A DNA stretch of 12,144 nucleotides from NCBI GenBank assembly GCA_947259235.1, contig CAMYLL010000050.1, positions 1-12,144 on the forward strand, in the 5' to 3' direction. A model generated the notes under the pieces. It ran no database searches. It was not told the origin of the DNA and saw only the letters and a list, made by a program, of their open reading frames with translations. Within the stretch, counting starts at the first letter, position 1. Each line of letters opens with the position of its first letter. This document shows positions 1 through 7,674 of the stretch, piece after piece. Source of the DNA: an uncultured Pseudodesulfovibrio sp. Its GTDB lineage: Bacteria > Desulfobacterota > Desulfovibrionia > Desulfovibrionales > Desulfovibrionaceae. The translations under genes and the position numbers were made by a program.

Positions 1-1551
1 GAGGAGGCGCTCGTTGTCACGCGGGTGGAGGCCAATGGAGGGCTCGTCGAGGACATAGGTGACGCCCACCAGGCCGGAGCCGAGCTGGGAGGCGAGGCGG
101 ATGCGCTGAGCCTCGCCGCCCGAGAGGGTTCCCATGTTGCGGCCCAGGGAGAGATATTCCAGGCCCACGTTGACCATGAAGCCGAGGCGGTGGATCAGCT
201 CCTTGAGCAGCGGCTCGGAGATGAGGGTCTCGTGGCCGGAGAAGTGGAGGTTTTCGAGCCAGTCAAGGGCGCGCTGGATGGACATGGAGGTGAACTCGAA
301 CATGTTCTTGTCCGCCACGCGCACGGCCAGAGCCTCGGGCCGCAGGCGCGCGCCGAGACAGGCCGGGCAGGGCGCGCTCTGGCGGAAGCGGGCGGTCCAG
401 TGGTCCCAAACGCCCGCCTGCTGCTGGCTGTAGTCGAGCAGGGGGACGACGCCGGGCCAGCCCGTGGCCGGGTCGCCGTGGAAGAGGGCGTTCCACGCCT
501 CGGGGGTGTAGTCCGAAAGCGGCGTGTCGAGGGTGAAGCCGTGCTCGCGGCCGAGCTTCTTGAGCTGCGGCCCGTACTGGCTCTGGCGGTAGGCGGACTT
601 CCAGGGGATGACGCCGCCCTGATTGAGGGAGAGGCCCTTGTTGGGGGCGATGAGGTCCGGCTCGAAGTATTCCACGCTGCCGATGCCGTTGCAGGTGGGG
701 CACGCGCCCTGGGGCGAGTTGAAGGAAAAAAGCTGCGGAGTCAGGCGGGGCATGGATATCTTGCACGCCGGGCAGGTGGAAAGGGTGGACATGAAGGTGT
801 CAGCAGCTGCTCCCCCTTCGTCGATGACGGAGACGATCATGCGCTCGTCGCCGCGCGTCAGGGCCAGCTCCACCGAGTCGGTCAGCCGTTTGGCGATGCC
901 GTCGCGGATGACGAGGCGGTCCACCACCAGTTCGATGGTGTGTTTCTTGTTCTTTTCCAGCTCCGGGAGGTCGTCCAGGGTGTGGAGCTTGCCGCCGATG
1001 CGCACGCGGACGAACCCCTCCTTCTTGAGCTTGGCAAAGAGGTCCTTGTGGGTCCCTTTCTGGTGCTCCACCAGCGGGGCAAGGATCATGAACTTGGTTC
1101 CCGGGTCCATGGCCATGACGGTGTTGACGATCTCGTCGGTGGTCTGGGCCTCGATGGGCTTGCCGCACTCCGGGCAGTGGAACTTGCCCAGGCGGGCGTA
1201 GAAGACGCGCAGGAAGTCGTAGACCTCGGTGACGGTCCCCACGGTGGAGCGCGGGTTCCGCGTGGCGGTCTGCTGCTCCAGGCTGATGGCCGGGGAGAGG
1301 CCCTCCACCTTGTCCACGTCGGGCTTGTCCATCTGGGGCAGAAACTGGCGGGCGTAGGCCGAGAGGGATTCCACATAGCGGCGCTGTCCTTCCGCATAGA
1401 CGATGTCGAAGGCAAGGGTGGACTTGCCCGAGCCGGACGGGCCGCAGACCACCACCAGCTCGTCGCGGGGGATGTCCAGGGTGAGGTCCTTCAGGTTGTG
1501 GTGCCGGGCGCCTTCTATGCGGATGACTTTCTTGGGTGCGGTGTTGCTCAT
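1..1551 (-). CDS. uvrA: UvrABC excinuclease subunit A, N-terminal part (gene continues beyond the window start)
   Basis: UvrA is the ATP-dependent damage-recognition subunit of nucleotide excision repair; it loads UvrB at lesions in the cytoplasm. Reading the minus strand from ATG at 1551 gives 517 codons with no stop before base 1. Visible landmarks are Walker [10 protein letters not shown] at residues 37-45, the segment SLSAYARQF near 62-70 that is nearly invariant in UvrA, a CPEC pair at C126/C129, the zinc module Cys260-x2-Cys263...Cys284-x2-Cys287, the first ABC signature [14 protein letters not shown] from residue 476, and Walker B with LDEPS at D502-E503. UvrA is usually about 940 residues, so the second ATPase half lies outside. 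A well-spaced Shine-Dalgarno is not obvious before this ATG, but the N-terminus aligns with the usual UvrA start. Open frames on the opposite strand here are GC-rich shadows. Identification is certain; start position is very likely. Confidence 0.97.
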   Translation of the reverse strand, partial: MSNTAPKKVIRIEGARHHNLKDLTLDIPRDELVVVCGPSGSGKSTLAFDIVYAEGQRRYVESLSAYARQFLPQMDKPDVDKVEGLSPAISLEQQTATRNPRSTVGTVTEVYDFLRVFYARLGKFHCPECGKPIEAQTTDEIVNTVMAMDPGTKFMILAPLVEHQKGTHKDLFAKLKKEGFVRVRIGGKLHTLDDLPELEKNKKHTIELVVDRLVIRDGIAKRLTDSVELALTRGDERMIVSVIDEGGAAADTFMSTLSTCPACKISMPRLTPQLFSFNSPQGACPTCNGIGSVEYFEPDLIAPNKGLSLNQGGVIPWKSAYRQSQYGPQLKKLGREHGFTLDTPLSDYTPEAWNALFHGDPATGWPGVVPLLDYSQQQAGVWDHWTARFRQSAPCPACLGARLRPEALAVRVADKNMFEFTSMSIQRALDWLENLHFSGHETLISEPLLKELIHRLGFMVNVGLEYLSLGRNMGTLSGGEAQRIRLASQLGSGLVGVTYVLDEPSIGLHPRDNERLL

Positions 1552-1647
1552 CGACTGATGATAAGCATTCCCAGGTCGAAGGCAAGGAGAAGAATGGGCA
1601 ACGTCGCCTCGTCAGACAACAGCCTGGTATCGTTGGAAAGCGTGGGC

Positions 1648-1696
1648 AAAAAAAGGCCGATGGACGGTCGTCAGCCCAGGAGCCAGCTTTCGGCCT
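1648..1696 (-). terminator. Possible rho-independent terminator of the STAS-like gene
   Basis: On the minus strand AGGCCGA (1696-1690) can pair with TCGGCCT (1660-1654), and a run of seven T follows at once (1654-1648). The 7-bp stem is GC-rich but the loop is long (29 nt), and its first arm lies inside the last codons of the STAS-like gene. It sits between that gene and uvrA, where a terminator would separate the two transcripts. The T-run is convincing; the long loop is the weak point. Confidence 0.4.
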
Positions 1697-2042
1697 CGTG
1701 CTCGACCTCGAAGGCCCGGTAGCTCATTGCCCTGTTGCGCAGGGCGGTCTCAAGAGCGCGTGTTGTCTCGCTGTTTTCCGGAGCGCAGACGATGGCCGCG
1801 CGCAAGCCCAGGCCCGGCACGTTGAGCATGTCCAGCGTCTCGGCCAGGCTGACGGCGTCGTGGGCGTCGAAGGTCGGTTCGAGCCGCGTCTCGTCAAGGA
1901 GCAGCCGGGTCTGGTTGCGCCTGATCATCTCGTCGAGGATGGTCTTGGCATAGTCGGCCAGGTCTTTGCCGTTTGCGAGTGAACCGGTCACGGTCACAAG
2001 GAGATAGTGTGTCGTGTCAGTGATTTGGATGGAGTATGGCAT
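1671..2042 (-). CDS. STAS/SpoIIAA-like small protein
   Basis: Encodes 123 residues. The pattern is a beta-strand-rich start (MPYSIQITDTTHYLLVTVTG), a helix (residues about 24-40), a strand with LLLDETR (about 47-53), and a later strand AAIVCAP near 82-88 before a helix. This fits the short stand-alone STAS or SpoIIAA-like fold (often annotated STAS/SEC14-domain protein), seen in many deltaproteobacteria with unknown partners. There is no signal peptide or membrane segment, so it is probably cytosolic. No anti-sigma kinase or phosphatase gene is adjacent, so a partner-switching role cannot be inferred. The Shine-Dalgarno before ATG 2042 is weak. It lies upstream of uvrA on the same strand with 119 bp between, which includes a possible terminator, so a shared operon is doubtful. 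Fold assignment is from sequence pattern only. Confidence 0.7.
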   Translation of the reverse strand: MPYSIQITDTTHYLLVTVTGSLANGKDLADYAKTILDEMIRRNQTRLLLDETRLEPTFDAHDAVSLAETLDMLNVPGLGLRAAIVCAPENSETTRALETALRNRAMSYRAFEVEHEAESWLLG

Positions 2043-2167
2043 GTGTTGTCGTGGTGAAGGTTCATGGACGGAAGCCGATACATTTCACGACACAATGCCA
2101 GCAATTGCGACTGTCGGCTACTAAAAAATAGCCAGTAGATACAGAGATATCCGGGATTGCTCGGCGG

Positions 2168-2923
2168 TCACCGCATGCCGTGGCGCTTGAGGATCGCTTC
2201 GTACTCACCATCGGCCTTCATGGCTTCCACGCCCGTGGTCAGGGCCAGGGCCAGGGTTTCCCATCCGGGCATCTGCCTGGAAAAGGTCGTGTAGATGCGC
2301 ACATGCTTCAGGGGCGGGTCGATGCGGCCGAGCTGGCCGAGTTTGTCGGGATGGTAGGCGACCATCAGGTGGTGCAGTGTTTCCGGGGTGTTGATGACGT
2401 AGTTCACACGGCCGTATATCAGTTTATCCAGGTTCTTCTTGATGCTGTCGGAGAAGTCTATGTCCATGCATGGGGCCAGTTCCTCGACCTGCCGTGTGAC
2501 GCAGGTTCCGCGTAGCTGGCCAAGTGTGGCCGGGCAGAGTTCGCTGAAGTCATTGACGGTGCGATCGCCGCCACCCATGCGAAAGAAGTGGAAGTCGCTT
2601 TCCCAGGCGTAGTCGGGATAGAACATGAATTCTTCGCGTTCGGGCGTATATCCTGCCCCGATCAGCCCGTTGATGCGCCCCTCCCTGACCAGAAGCAGGG
2701 CGCGCTTCCACGGGTAGAACTCCACCACCACATCAAAGCCGCCACGGGCCAGGGCCCTGGTCACGATCTCTGCATAAAAGCCGCTCCCCGGCAGGTCCGG
2801 GGCCGTGTAGGGCTTCCAGTTCATGGCCGCAAGGCGGATGGTCTTTCCCGCCGAGGCCGGGCGCGGCATGCCGGGGGCAAGGAAGGCAAGGAGGGCGAGA
2901 AGTACAATGGCGCGGGCGAGCAT
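2168..2923 (-). CDS. Periplasmic solute-binding protein, family 3 type (amino-acid-like ligand)
   Basis: Encodes 251 residues. Residues 1-25 form a signal peptide: basic start, hydrophobic stretch AIVLLALLAFLAP, and cleavage after ASA (23-25). The mature part reads like an SBP_bac_3 domain: a first strand IRLAAMNWKPYTAP, then GFYAEIVTRAL, the hinge-side segment VVEFYPWKRALLLVREGRI (about 66-84), and a final helix EAILKRHG. Such proteins bind polar amino acids or related small molecules, but this diverged soluble branch is often found without ABC permease genes, as here. That suggests a sensory or unassigned role rather than proven uptake. Two to three cysteines (CPATLGQLRGTC, APC) could form a disulfide in the periplasm. 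The start is supported by AAGGAT about 6 nt before ATG. Ligand is unknown. Confidence 0.8.
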   Translation of the reverse strand: MLARAIVLLALLAFLAPGMPRPASAGKTIRLAAMNWKPYTAPDLPGSGFYAEIVTRALARGGFDVVVEFYPWKRALLLVREGRINGLIGAGYTPEREEFMFYPDYAWESDFHFFRMGGGDRTVNDFSELCPATLGQLRGTCVTRQVEELAPCMDIDFSDSIKKNLDKLIYGRVNYVINTPETLHHLMVAYHPDKLGQLGRIDPPLKHVRIYTTFSRQMPGWETLALALTTGVEAMKADGEYEAILKRHGMR

Positions 2924-3097
2924 GGGAATCCTTGTGATGCTTTTGGGATATTTTCCCGATTTCGCAGTGGGCGGGGGGTCTTGATCTTATCTGGCTATAC
3001 ACACGTATGATAATGATAGCAACACGGTGGAAGGGATCGACAGGCATCTTTTGGGACAATATCCCGCTTGCCCGCGTATGAGCGGAAGGGGGCGAGG

Positions 3098-3126
3098 TTT
3101 ACAGACCCTCCGGGAGTGCGTATATT
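3098..3126 (+). promoter_or_regulatory. Sigma70-type promoter for the riboswitch/HD-GYP transcript
   Basis: TTTACA (3098-3103) and TATATT (3121-3126) are separated by exactly 17 bp, close to the sigma70 consensus. Transcription would be expected to start near 3133, right at the beginning of the c-di-GMP aptamer, which fits its position. In a high-GC background this AT-rich pair with ideal spacing is unlikely to be chance. Confidence 0.6.
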
Positions 3127-3132
3127 GGGAGA

Positions 3133-3276
3133 GTAAAGACAAGCCAAACCCGTCGCGAGGCGGGGACGGAAAGCCACGGGTCTTTGCCGGTTGTCGTCGT
3201 CTGATCTCTGACATTGGTGTCGGGGGAGCCGTGCGGGCGGAGCCGGGGTGTAAAGACAGCCGGGTTGCCTCATCAT
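3133..3276 (+). promoter_or_regulatory. Cyclic di-GMP-I (GEMM-I) riboswitch aptamer
   Basis: Seen directly: the core AAGCCAAACC (3141-3150); a hairpin CCCGTC-GCGA-GGCGGG (3149-3164) capped by a GNRA tetraloop; the linker GGACGGAAAGCC (3164-3175); a second arm closed by GTCTTT (3180-3185) pairing with AAAGAC (3252-3257); and the 3' strand AGCCGGGTTGCC (3258-3269). This order is the GEMM-I signature (typical: GCAAACC, GNRA hairpin, GGGACGCAAAGCC, second arm, AGCnGGGUUnCC). By my recollection of Vibrio Vc2 numbering, G20 is kept, which argues for c-di-GMP rather than cGAMP specificity, while the 21-46 pair is C-G instead of G-C. The second arm is unusually long (66 nt between closing strands) and contains further pairing such as GACA-TTGG-TGTC (3210-3221). 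The outer P1 helix is not convincing. The adjacent gene is an HD-GYP c-di-GMP phosphodiesterase. Confidence 0.85.
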
Positions 3277-3345
3277 CTTCCCCCGGAGCATCGCGCCACG
3301 CGACGCCCCGGCGGCCAGACGATTCCCCGGCGACCCAGGAGGGAG
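3277..3345 (+). promoter_or_regulatory. Candidate expression platform: anti-Shine-Dalgarno pairing
   Basis: CTTCCCCC (3277-3284), directly after the aptamer, can pair with GGAGGGAG (3338-3345), which contains the ribosome site of the HD-GYP gene: seven of eight positions pair, one as G-U, with one C-A mismatch. This would hide the start when formed. The same CTTCCC could instead pair with GGGAGAG (3127-3133, one bulge) as the outer aptamer helix, but that 5' segment is in the RNA only if transcription begins upstream of the predicted 3133 start. The direction of control (ligand on or off) is therefore unresolved. Confidence 0.4.
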
Positions 3346-3347
3346 TC

Positions 3348-4355
3348 ATGGGAGCCACCATTCCCGCCGGAAACGGCGGCGACACCGGAAAGCAAACAAT
3401 GGGCAGCCTGTTCAAGGTTTCGCCATATATGGTCATACCGTCCCGCGTGGGCGGGTTTTCCCTGTTTCTCAAGCAGGAGGACGCCTATGTCCTCTATGCC
3501 GAAAAGGGCGAACTGTTCACCGAGGCCCACAAGGAGCGGCTGGCCCGTCTGGGGGTGGACCATCTCTACGTCCGGGCCGAGGACTACCGCAACTATGCGG
3601 GCTACCTGCAGGAAAACCTGCTCGACATCATGGATGACGAGGCGGTCCCGGTGCGCGAGCGGGCCAGGGCGTGGAACGACGCCACGGTCTCCCTGGCCCG
3701 GGAGGCGTTCGAGACCCGTCTGCCCAAGACCATGGACAAGCGCAGCTTTGCCAGGATTCGTGCCCTGATCACCAACAGCCTGCGGTTCCTGGCGCGCGAA
3801 GACGCCCTCAGGGAGCTGTCGCGCTTCATCTCCGAAGGCAGTGATCTGTACAAGCACGGCATCGGCGTCATGGTCCTGACCGTCAGCGTGCTGTCGTCCT
3901 ATGTGAAGGAAGACGCGGAGCTGATGGTGGCCGTGGGTATGGGGGCCATGCTCCACGACATAGGCAAGCTCGAACTGCCCCCCGAGCTCTTTGCCCGCCG
4001 TACCGACACCCTGAGCCAGGCGGAGCAGGACATGATCCGCTCCCATCCCGCCCTGGGCGTGGGCGTCTGTTCCTCGCTGCCGCTGCCCCAGGAGGCGTTG
4101 CAGTGCATCCTCTTTCACCACGAGCGCGAGGACGGCTCCGGCTATCCGTCGGGCGCATCGGGCGAGCTGCTGCCGTCCTATGTCAAGGTCGTGGCCCTGT
4201 GTAACGACTACGACTCCCTGGTCCGAGGCGGGCCGAACCGCAAGAGCCTGAGCCCCTTCGAGGCACTGACCCGGATCAAGTCGCGGCGTGGCGGGGTTGA
4301 ACCCGAGCTGCTCAAGCGGCTCATAGCCATCCTATCCAAGGCCCAGATAGCCTGA
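3348..4355 (+). CDS. HD-GYP domain cyclic di-GMP phosphodiesterase
   Basis: Encodes 335 residues. HD-GYP enzymes hydrolyse c-di-GMP to pGpG and GMP at a two- or three-iron centre. Seen: His170 in YKHGIG, the metal-binding pair His203-Asp204 in LHDIGK, a later SHPALG histidine, the His257-His258 pair in the signature HHEREDGSGYP, and NDYDSLV downstream, all in the order expected of the family. The first about 110 residues form a non-catalytic domain (GFSLFLKQEDAYVLYAEKG...) common ahead of HD-GYP domains in deltaproteobacteria; there is no membrane segment or receiver domain. Start chosen at ATG 3348 because AGGAGG lies 5 nt upstream; an in-frame ATG at 3027 would put a promoter and a riboswitch inside the protein. 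The leader carries a c-di-GMP riboswitch, so the enzyme's own substrate probably sets its expression. A convergent terminator-like hairpin follows. Confidence 0.93.
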   Translation: MGATIPAGNGGDTGKQTMGSLFKVSPYMVIPSRVGGFSLFLKQEDAYVLYAEKGELFTEAHKERLARLGVDHLYVRAEDYRNYAGYLQENLLDIMDDEAVPVRERARAWNDATVSLAREAFETRLPKTMDKRSFARIRALITNSLRFLAREDALRELSRFISEGSDLYKHGIGVMVLTVSVLSSYVKEDAELMVAVGMGAMLHDIGKLELPPELFARRTDTLSQAEQDMIRSHPALGVGVCSSLPLPQEALQCILFHHEREDGSGYPSGASGELLPSYVKVVALCNDYDSLVRGGPNRKSLSPFEALTRIKSRRGGVEPELLKRLIAILSKAQIA

Positions 4356-4387
4356 GCTCACGGCAGCCGTTTTCACGATAGATCGCA

Positions 4388-4425
4388 ACAGGGCGGGGCA
4401 GGGATGTTTCCCTGCCCCGCCCTGT
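4388..4425. terminator. Strong hairpin between convergent genes, likely bidirectional terminator
   Basis: ACAGGGCGGGGCAGGGA (4388-4404), loop TGTT, then the exact reverse complement (4409-4425): a perfect 17-bp GC-rich stem. It lies in the 85-bp gap between the HD-GYP stop and the stop of the minus-strand chemoreceptor gene. Neither side has a long T-run, so it is not a textbook intrinsic terminator, but position and stability fit a transcription barrier for both genes. Confidence 0.7.
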
Positions 4426-4440
4426 CTGTTCGCTGTTGGG

Positions 4441-6423
4441 CTAGAATCGTTTGAGGTCGTCGCCGGGTTCCGCGTCTGCCGTCTTGGGGAGGGCTGCGGA
4501 TGGACGCCCGGGCGGGGGGGGCCCGGCGGCGTCAAGGGTGAAGAAGGCCACGGCTTTTTCAAGGGCATGGGAGAGTTCGTCGAGCTGGTGCGCGGCTGCC
4601 GCCACGTTTTCGGAGTGGCTCGTGCTTTGCTGCATGAGCGTGGTCATATCCGCCACGGCGTCCTTGATGCGCCGCGCCCCGGTGTCCTGTTCCGCGCTGG
4701 ACGAGGCGATCTCCTGCACCAGGTCGGCCGTCTTGCGGATGTTGGGGACGATGGACTGGATCACATGTCCGGCCTTCTCGGCCACGGTCATGCTGTTTGT
4801 CGACATGATGCCGATCTCGGCGGCGGCCTGCCCGCTGCGTTCGGCCAGTTTGCGCACCTCGGCGGCCACTACGGCAAAACCCTTGCCATGTTCTCCGGCC
4901 CGGGCGGCCTCGATGGCGGCATTGAGGGCCAGGAGATTGGTCTGGCGGGCTATTTCCTCGATGATCGATATCTTGTCCGCGATCTCCTGCATGGCCTCGA
5001 CCGTGCCGGACACGGCCTCGCCGCCGGTAAGGGCGTCCTGTGCCGTGCTGTTGGCGATGCGCTCGGTTTCGTCTGCGTTTCTGGTGTTGGTGCTGATGCT
5101 TGCAGCCATGGTTTCAACGGATTCGCTGACCTGCACGAGGGATCCCGCCTGTTCGGCCAGGTCGCGCGACAGGCTGTCCGAGGACGCCGTCAGTTCCTGG
5201 CTGCCCTGGGCCACGTCGCGTGCGGACGCGGCGATCTGACCCAGGATGACCGTGAGCTTGCCGACCATGTTGGAGAGGGAGGCCAGAAGATCGCCCATCT
5301 CGTCGTCCTCGGCCGTGCCTGCGGGGGTTGTCAGGTCGCCCTGGGCCACGGCCTGCGCAAAGCGGGCGCCCGAGGCCGAAGGGCTTATCACCAGCTTGTT
5401 CAGGACCAGCCAGCCGGTGGCAACGGGGAGGATCAGAAAGAGGCCGAGCATGACGGCGATGGCTGCGGCCAGGCTTTTGATGAGAGCCTGCGGCCCGGTG
5501 ATGTCGAGGGTCAGCACCATGACGCCCACCTGGTCCCCCCGGTAATTCCTGATGGGGAATCCGGCTACGGCGGTTCCCTTGAGAATTTCCGAGGTTTTGC
5601 CCGCAGCGCCGGCGTCGAGGAAGCGTTTGCCGACCAGGGCTCTGGCCGTTTCGTTTTCCTGGCCCGCGATGAGCACGTAGCTGTTTTCCAGCACCGGGTA
5701 TTTTTGATTGTCGCGCAGCTGGGTGGTGATGGCGAGCTGATCCGCGTTCATGAAGACCAGCATGGACATGTCCGTGTCCTTTTCCATGGGCTTGATCACG
5801 TCGGCGAAGTTGATCAGGACCTCCACCGAGCCGAGCCGCTCACCGCCGTCTGAAACAGGGGCAAGGCCGCGGATGGTGAAGCCGCCCCGGCCGGGTTCGA
5901 TGCCCATGAGCGGCTGGCCTTTGGCGTTGACGTCGAGGACGGTCTGGCGGAACGAGGAGATGTCGTCGGAGATGTCGACCCACTGGCCCTCTTTCTTGGC
6001 CTGCTTCTTTCGCCACATGCGCACCAGGCTGAGCCCTGTGGGCAGGTGGTAGTGCAGGCGGAAGCTCTGGTCCAGGGTTTCCTTCAGGCCCGCCGCCACC
6101 GGGGCCAGCTCCTTGCGGATGCGCTCCCGTGCCTGCTGCGACTGGGGCGAGTTCGGATCGAGCATGTCGCCCTGATGGGCGATGCGGTATGCCTCGGTCA
6201 CTCCTGGCAGGCGGCTGAACATGGCTGCCTCGTGCAGGGCCGTGCGAGCGGCGACGTCCAGGGATTCCTCCACAGAGGCGGTGCGCGCCCACACCAGCAT
6301 GTCCACGAAGGATGACTCGAGGCTGCCCATCCGGCTCTGCATCATCAAAAAGGCCACGACACCAAGAGCCAGGGATATCCCTGCCAGGGGTATGATCAGT
6401 TTGAATCTCAAACTCATGCGCAT
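4441..6423 (-). CDS. Methyl-accepting chemotaxis protein with periplasmic Cache-type sensor
   Basis: Encodes 660 residues. Transmembrane helix 1 is at about 8-28 and helix 2 at about 316-338, enclosing a large periplasmic sensor of about 285 residues. The sensor has the pattern [17 protein letters not shown] (121-137) with [19 protein letters not shown] (158-176), like dCache_3-type double Cache domains. A HAMP-like linker (about 340-395) ends in EDDEMGDLL. The cytoplasmic hairpin carries the conserved tip [20 protein letters not shown] (490-509) followed by [18 protein letters not shown], which binds CheA/CheW. The C-terminus (DDLKRF) lacks a CheR/CheB pentapeptide tether. The ligand is unknown; the domain type often senses small organic acids, but that is inference. 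AGGAGG lies 9 nt before ATG 6423 and supports this start over the ATG two codons later. It sits 39 bp after the methyltransferase fusion gene on the same strand, so co-transcription is likely. Confidence 0.95.
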   Translation of the reverse strand: MRMSLRFKLIIPLAGISLALGVVAFLMMQSRMGSLESSFVDMLVWARTASVEESLDVAARTALHEAAMFSRLPGVTEAYRIAHQGDMLDPNSPQSQQARERIRKELAPVAAGLKETLDQSFRLHYHLPTGLSLVRMWRKKQAKKEGQWVDISDDISSFRQTVLDVNAKGQPLMGIEPGRGGFTIRGLAPVSDGGERLGSVEVLINFADVIKPMEKDTDMSMLVFMNADQLAITTQLRDNQKYPVLENSYVLIAGQENETARALVGKRFLDAGAAGKTSEILKGTAVAGFPIRNYRGDQVGVMVLTLDITGPQALIKSLAAAIAVMLGLFLILPVATGWLVLNKLVISPSASGARFAQAVAQGDLTTPAGTAEDDEMGDLLASLSNMVGKLTVILGQIAASARDVAQGSQELTASSDSLSRDLAEQAGSLVQVSESVETMAASISTNTRNADETERIANSTAQDALTGGEAVSGTVEAMQEIADKISIIEEIARQTNLLALNAAIEAARAGEHGKGFAVVAAEVRKLAERSGQAAAEIGIMSTNSMTVAEKAGHVIQSIVPNIRKTADLVQEIASSSAEQDTGARRIKDAVADMTTLMQQSTSHSENVAAAAHQLDELSHALEKAVAFFTLDAAGPPPPGRPSAALPKTADAEPGDDLKRF

Positions 6424-6462
6424 GCAGTGGTTCCTCCTGGTGGCGGGTTGAAGCGGGGAATA

Positions 6463-7674
6463 TTACTCCGAGCGGCGGGCCCAGACCGCGTAGACGGGGT
6501 CGCTGTGCTCAAGCTCGGGGTAGTATCTGTCGTCGGGGTCGGGGAGGCGGGGCCAGCCCCGGTCGCTGATGGTGCGCACATCGCCGAACCCCTCGGCCCA
6601 GGCGAGGTACTGGCTGACCAGCCCCAGGCGCTCGAACTCGTGCAGTTCGGTCCATACCCTGATGACCTTCGGCTCGAACCAGCGGTTGGAAAACGTCAGG
6701 GCAAGGACCCCGCCGGGGCGCAGCACCCTCGCCGCCTCCTGGAACACCTCGAAGGGTCGGATGAGATACTCCACGGACACGGTGCAGATGATGGCGTCGA
6801 AGCTCGCATCGGCAAAGGGAAGTATGGGGTCCTGGTTGAGATCGTGGACCACGGACGCCGTCAGGGCGGGGTTCGCGGCCAGCTCCTTCGCGTTCATGCC
6901 CAGGCCGGTCATGGAGCGGGGGGCAAATCCTTCGGGCACGTGGGAGACATGTCCGGCCATGAGGTCCAGGACGTCGCCGGAATCATCGAGCAGGTCGGCG
7001 TAAATCCTGGTGATGGCGGCCGCGGCCTGTTTGTCCAGGTGCAGGACCGGCCGTTCCGTGTCGTAGAACAGGGCGTCGTCCGACTCGTCTTCGCGGGCAA
7101 AGGGCTCTGCGCCCAGAAAGTCCGTGGGGGTGTGTGGCAGGCGCGCCTGCATGCCCGGTCCCTTGAAGAGGATGTCGGGCCAGCGGCGCAGGGTTCCCAC
7201 CGCGCCCGTGGACGTCCGCACATCGAGCACGGTGGCCTTGATGCGTATGTCGCGCCCTGCCAGGGGATGGTTGAGGTCTGCCTTGAAGCCTGCCTTGCCC
7301 GTCTCCACCACGCGGAAGGGGGCGTCGGAATCGGGGCGCGTGCCCGGGACGTTTTCGATGAGATTATGGGGGTAGAACCTGCCCAGCCTCGGCTTGATCT
7401 TGCGGCCGTGAACAAAGGGCGCGAGGAATCGGGCCAGCGGCATGTCGAGCACCTTGCCCGGCTTGAACTCGGGAATCTCGGACGGGTCCAGGGCCATCTC
7501 CACCGAATCGTTGGGCCCCAGGCCGCGCATGCGGCTCTTCAGCCCCAGGGGCAGGATGTCGCGGGTGAAGCTGATGTTGTGGGCCAGCAGCCGCTCCACA
7601 TGCGCGGCGTGAGAGCTCTCCCATGACAGCTCGAAATATGCGGTGACCATTGAATCCTGCGTGATGTATTCCAC
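6463..7674 (-). CDS. FKBP/SlyD-like domain fused to a class I SAM methyltransferase
   Basis: From GTG 7674 the product has 403 residues. The first about 155 residues look like an FKBP-type peptidyl-prolyl isomerase of the SlyD sort: an opening strand VTAYFELSW and the closing segment NHPLAGRDIRIKATVLDV (135-152), matching the NHPLAGK...F.V.V end of SlyD-like proteins. The second half is a Methyltransf_11-like domain: motif I VLDLMAGHVSHVP (from 235), then LGMNAKELAANP, HDLNQDPILPFADASFDA, and VLRPGGVLALTFSNRWF. The methyl acceptor is unknown. The GTG start is preferred because AGGAG (7680-7684) lies 5 nt upstream; an in-frame ATG at 7728 would add 18 residues but has no clear ribosome site. 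No signal peptide is seen, so it is cytosolic. The chemoreceptor gene follows after 39 bp, but a shared function is not evident. Confidence 0.82.
   Translation of the reverse strand: MEYITQDSMVTAYFELSWESSHAAHVERLLAHNISFTRDILPLGLKSRMRGLGPNDSVEMALDPSEIPEFKPGKVLDMPLARFLAPFVHGRKIKPRLGRFYPHNLIENVPGTRPDSDAPFRVVETGKAGFKADLNHPLAGRDIRIKATVLDVRTSTGAVGTLRRWPDILFKGPGMQARLPHTPTDFLGAEPFAREDESDDALFYDTERPVLHLDKQAAAAITRIYADLLDDSGDVLDLMAGHVSHVPEGFAPRSMTGLGMNAKELAANPALTASVVHDLNQDPILPFADASFDAIICTVSVEYLIRPFEVFQEAARVLRPGGVLALTFSNRWFEPKVIRVWTELHEFERLGLVSQYLAWAEGFGDVRTISDRGWPRLPDPDDRYYPELEHSDPVYAVWARRSE

Larger units (their letters stand above)
2924..3347. other. 424-bp divergent intergenic region with promoter and riboswitch
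   Basis: This stretch separates the minus-strand binding protein from the plus-strand HD-GYP gene. An open frame runs through it in phase with the HD-GYP gene (a possible ATG at 3027), but it crosses a promoter and a structured RNA, lacks a ribosome site at 3027, and its translation is low-complexity and Arg/Gly/Pro-rich, so it is not coding. The first part (2924-3090) holds a weaker promoter-like pair, TTGATC at 2981 and TATGAT at 3006 (19-bp spacing). The rest is described in the separate entries. Confidence 0.8.

Noticed and set aside
25..1722. A 565-codon open frame on the plus strand opposite uvrA
   Set aside because: It is antisense to an unmistakable uvrA and is a product of GC-rich codon structure; its translation is low-complexity (Gly/Ala/Val/Glu-rich) with no domain.
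3133..3276. Reading the leader aptamer as a cGAMP-specific GEMM variant
   Set aside because: The position equivalent to G20 appears to remain G; cGAMP binders usually have A there. Not excluded without a proper alignment.
3027..3347. N-terminal extension of the HD-GYP gene from ATG 3027
   Set aside because: It would contain a promoter and a riboswitch, has no ribosome site at 3027, and a strong AGGAGG precedes ATG 3348.
3273..4121. A 282-codon open frame on the minus strand opposite the HD-GYP gene
   Set aside because: It is a shadow of a gene with intact catalytic motifs; no recognisable domain in the translation.
4567..5853. A 428-codon plus-strand frame opposite the chemoreceptor
   Set aside because: It is antisense to a clear chemoreceptor and its composition is typical of reverse-strand GC-rich shadows.
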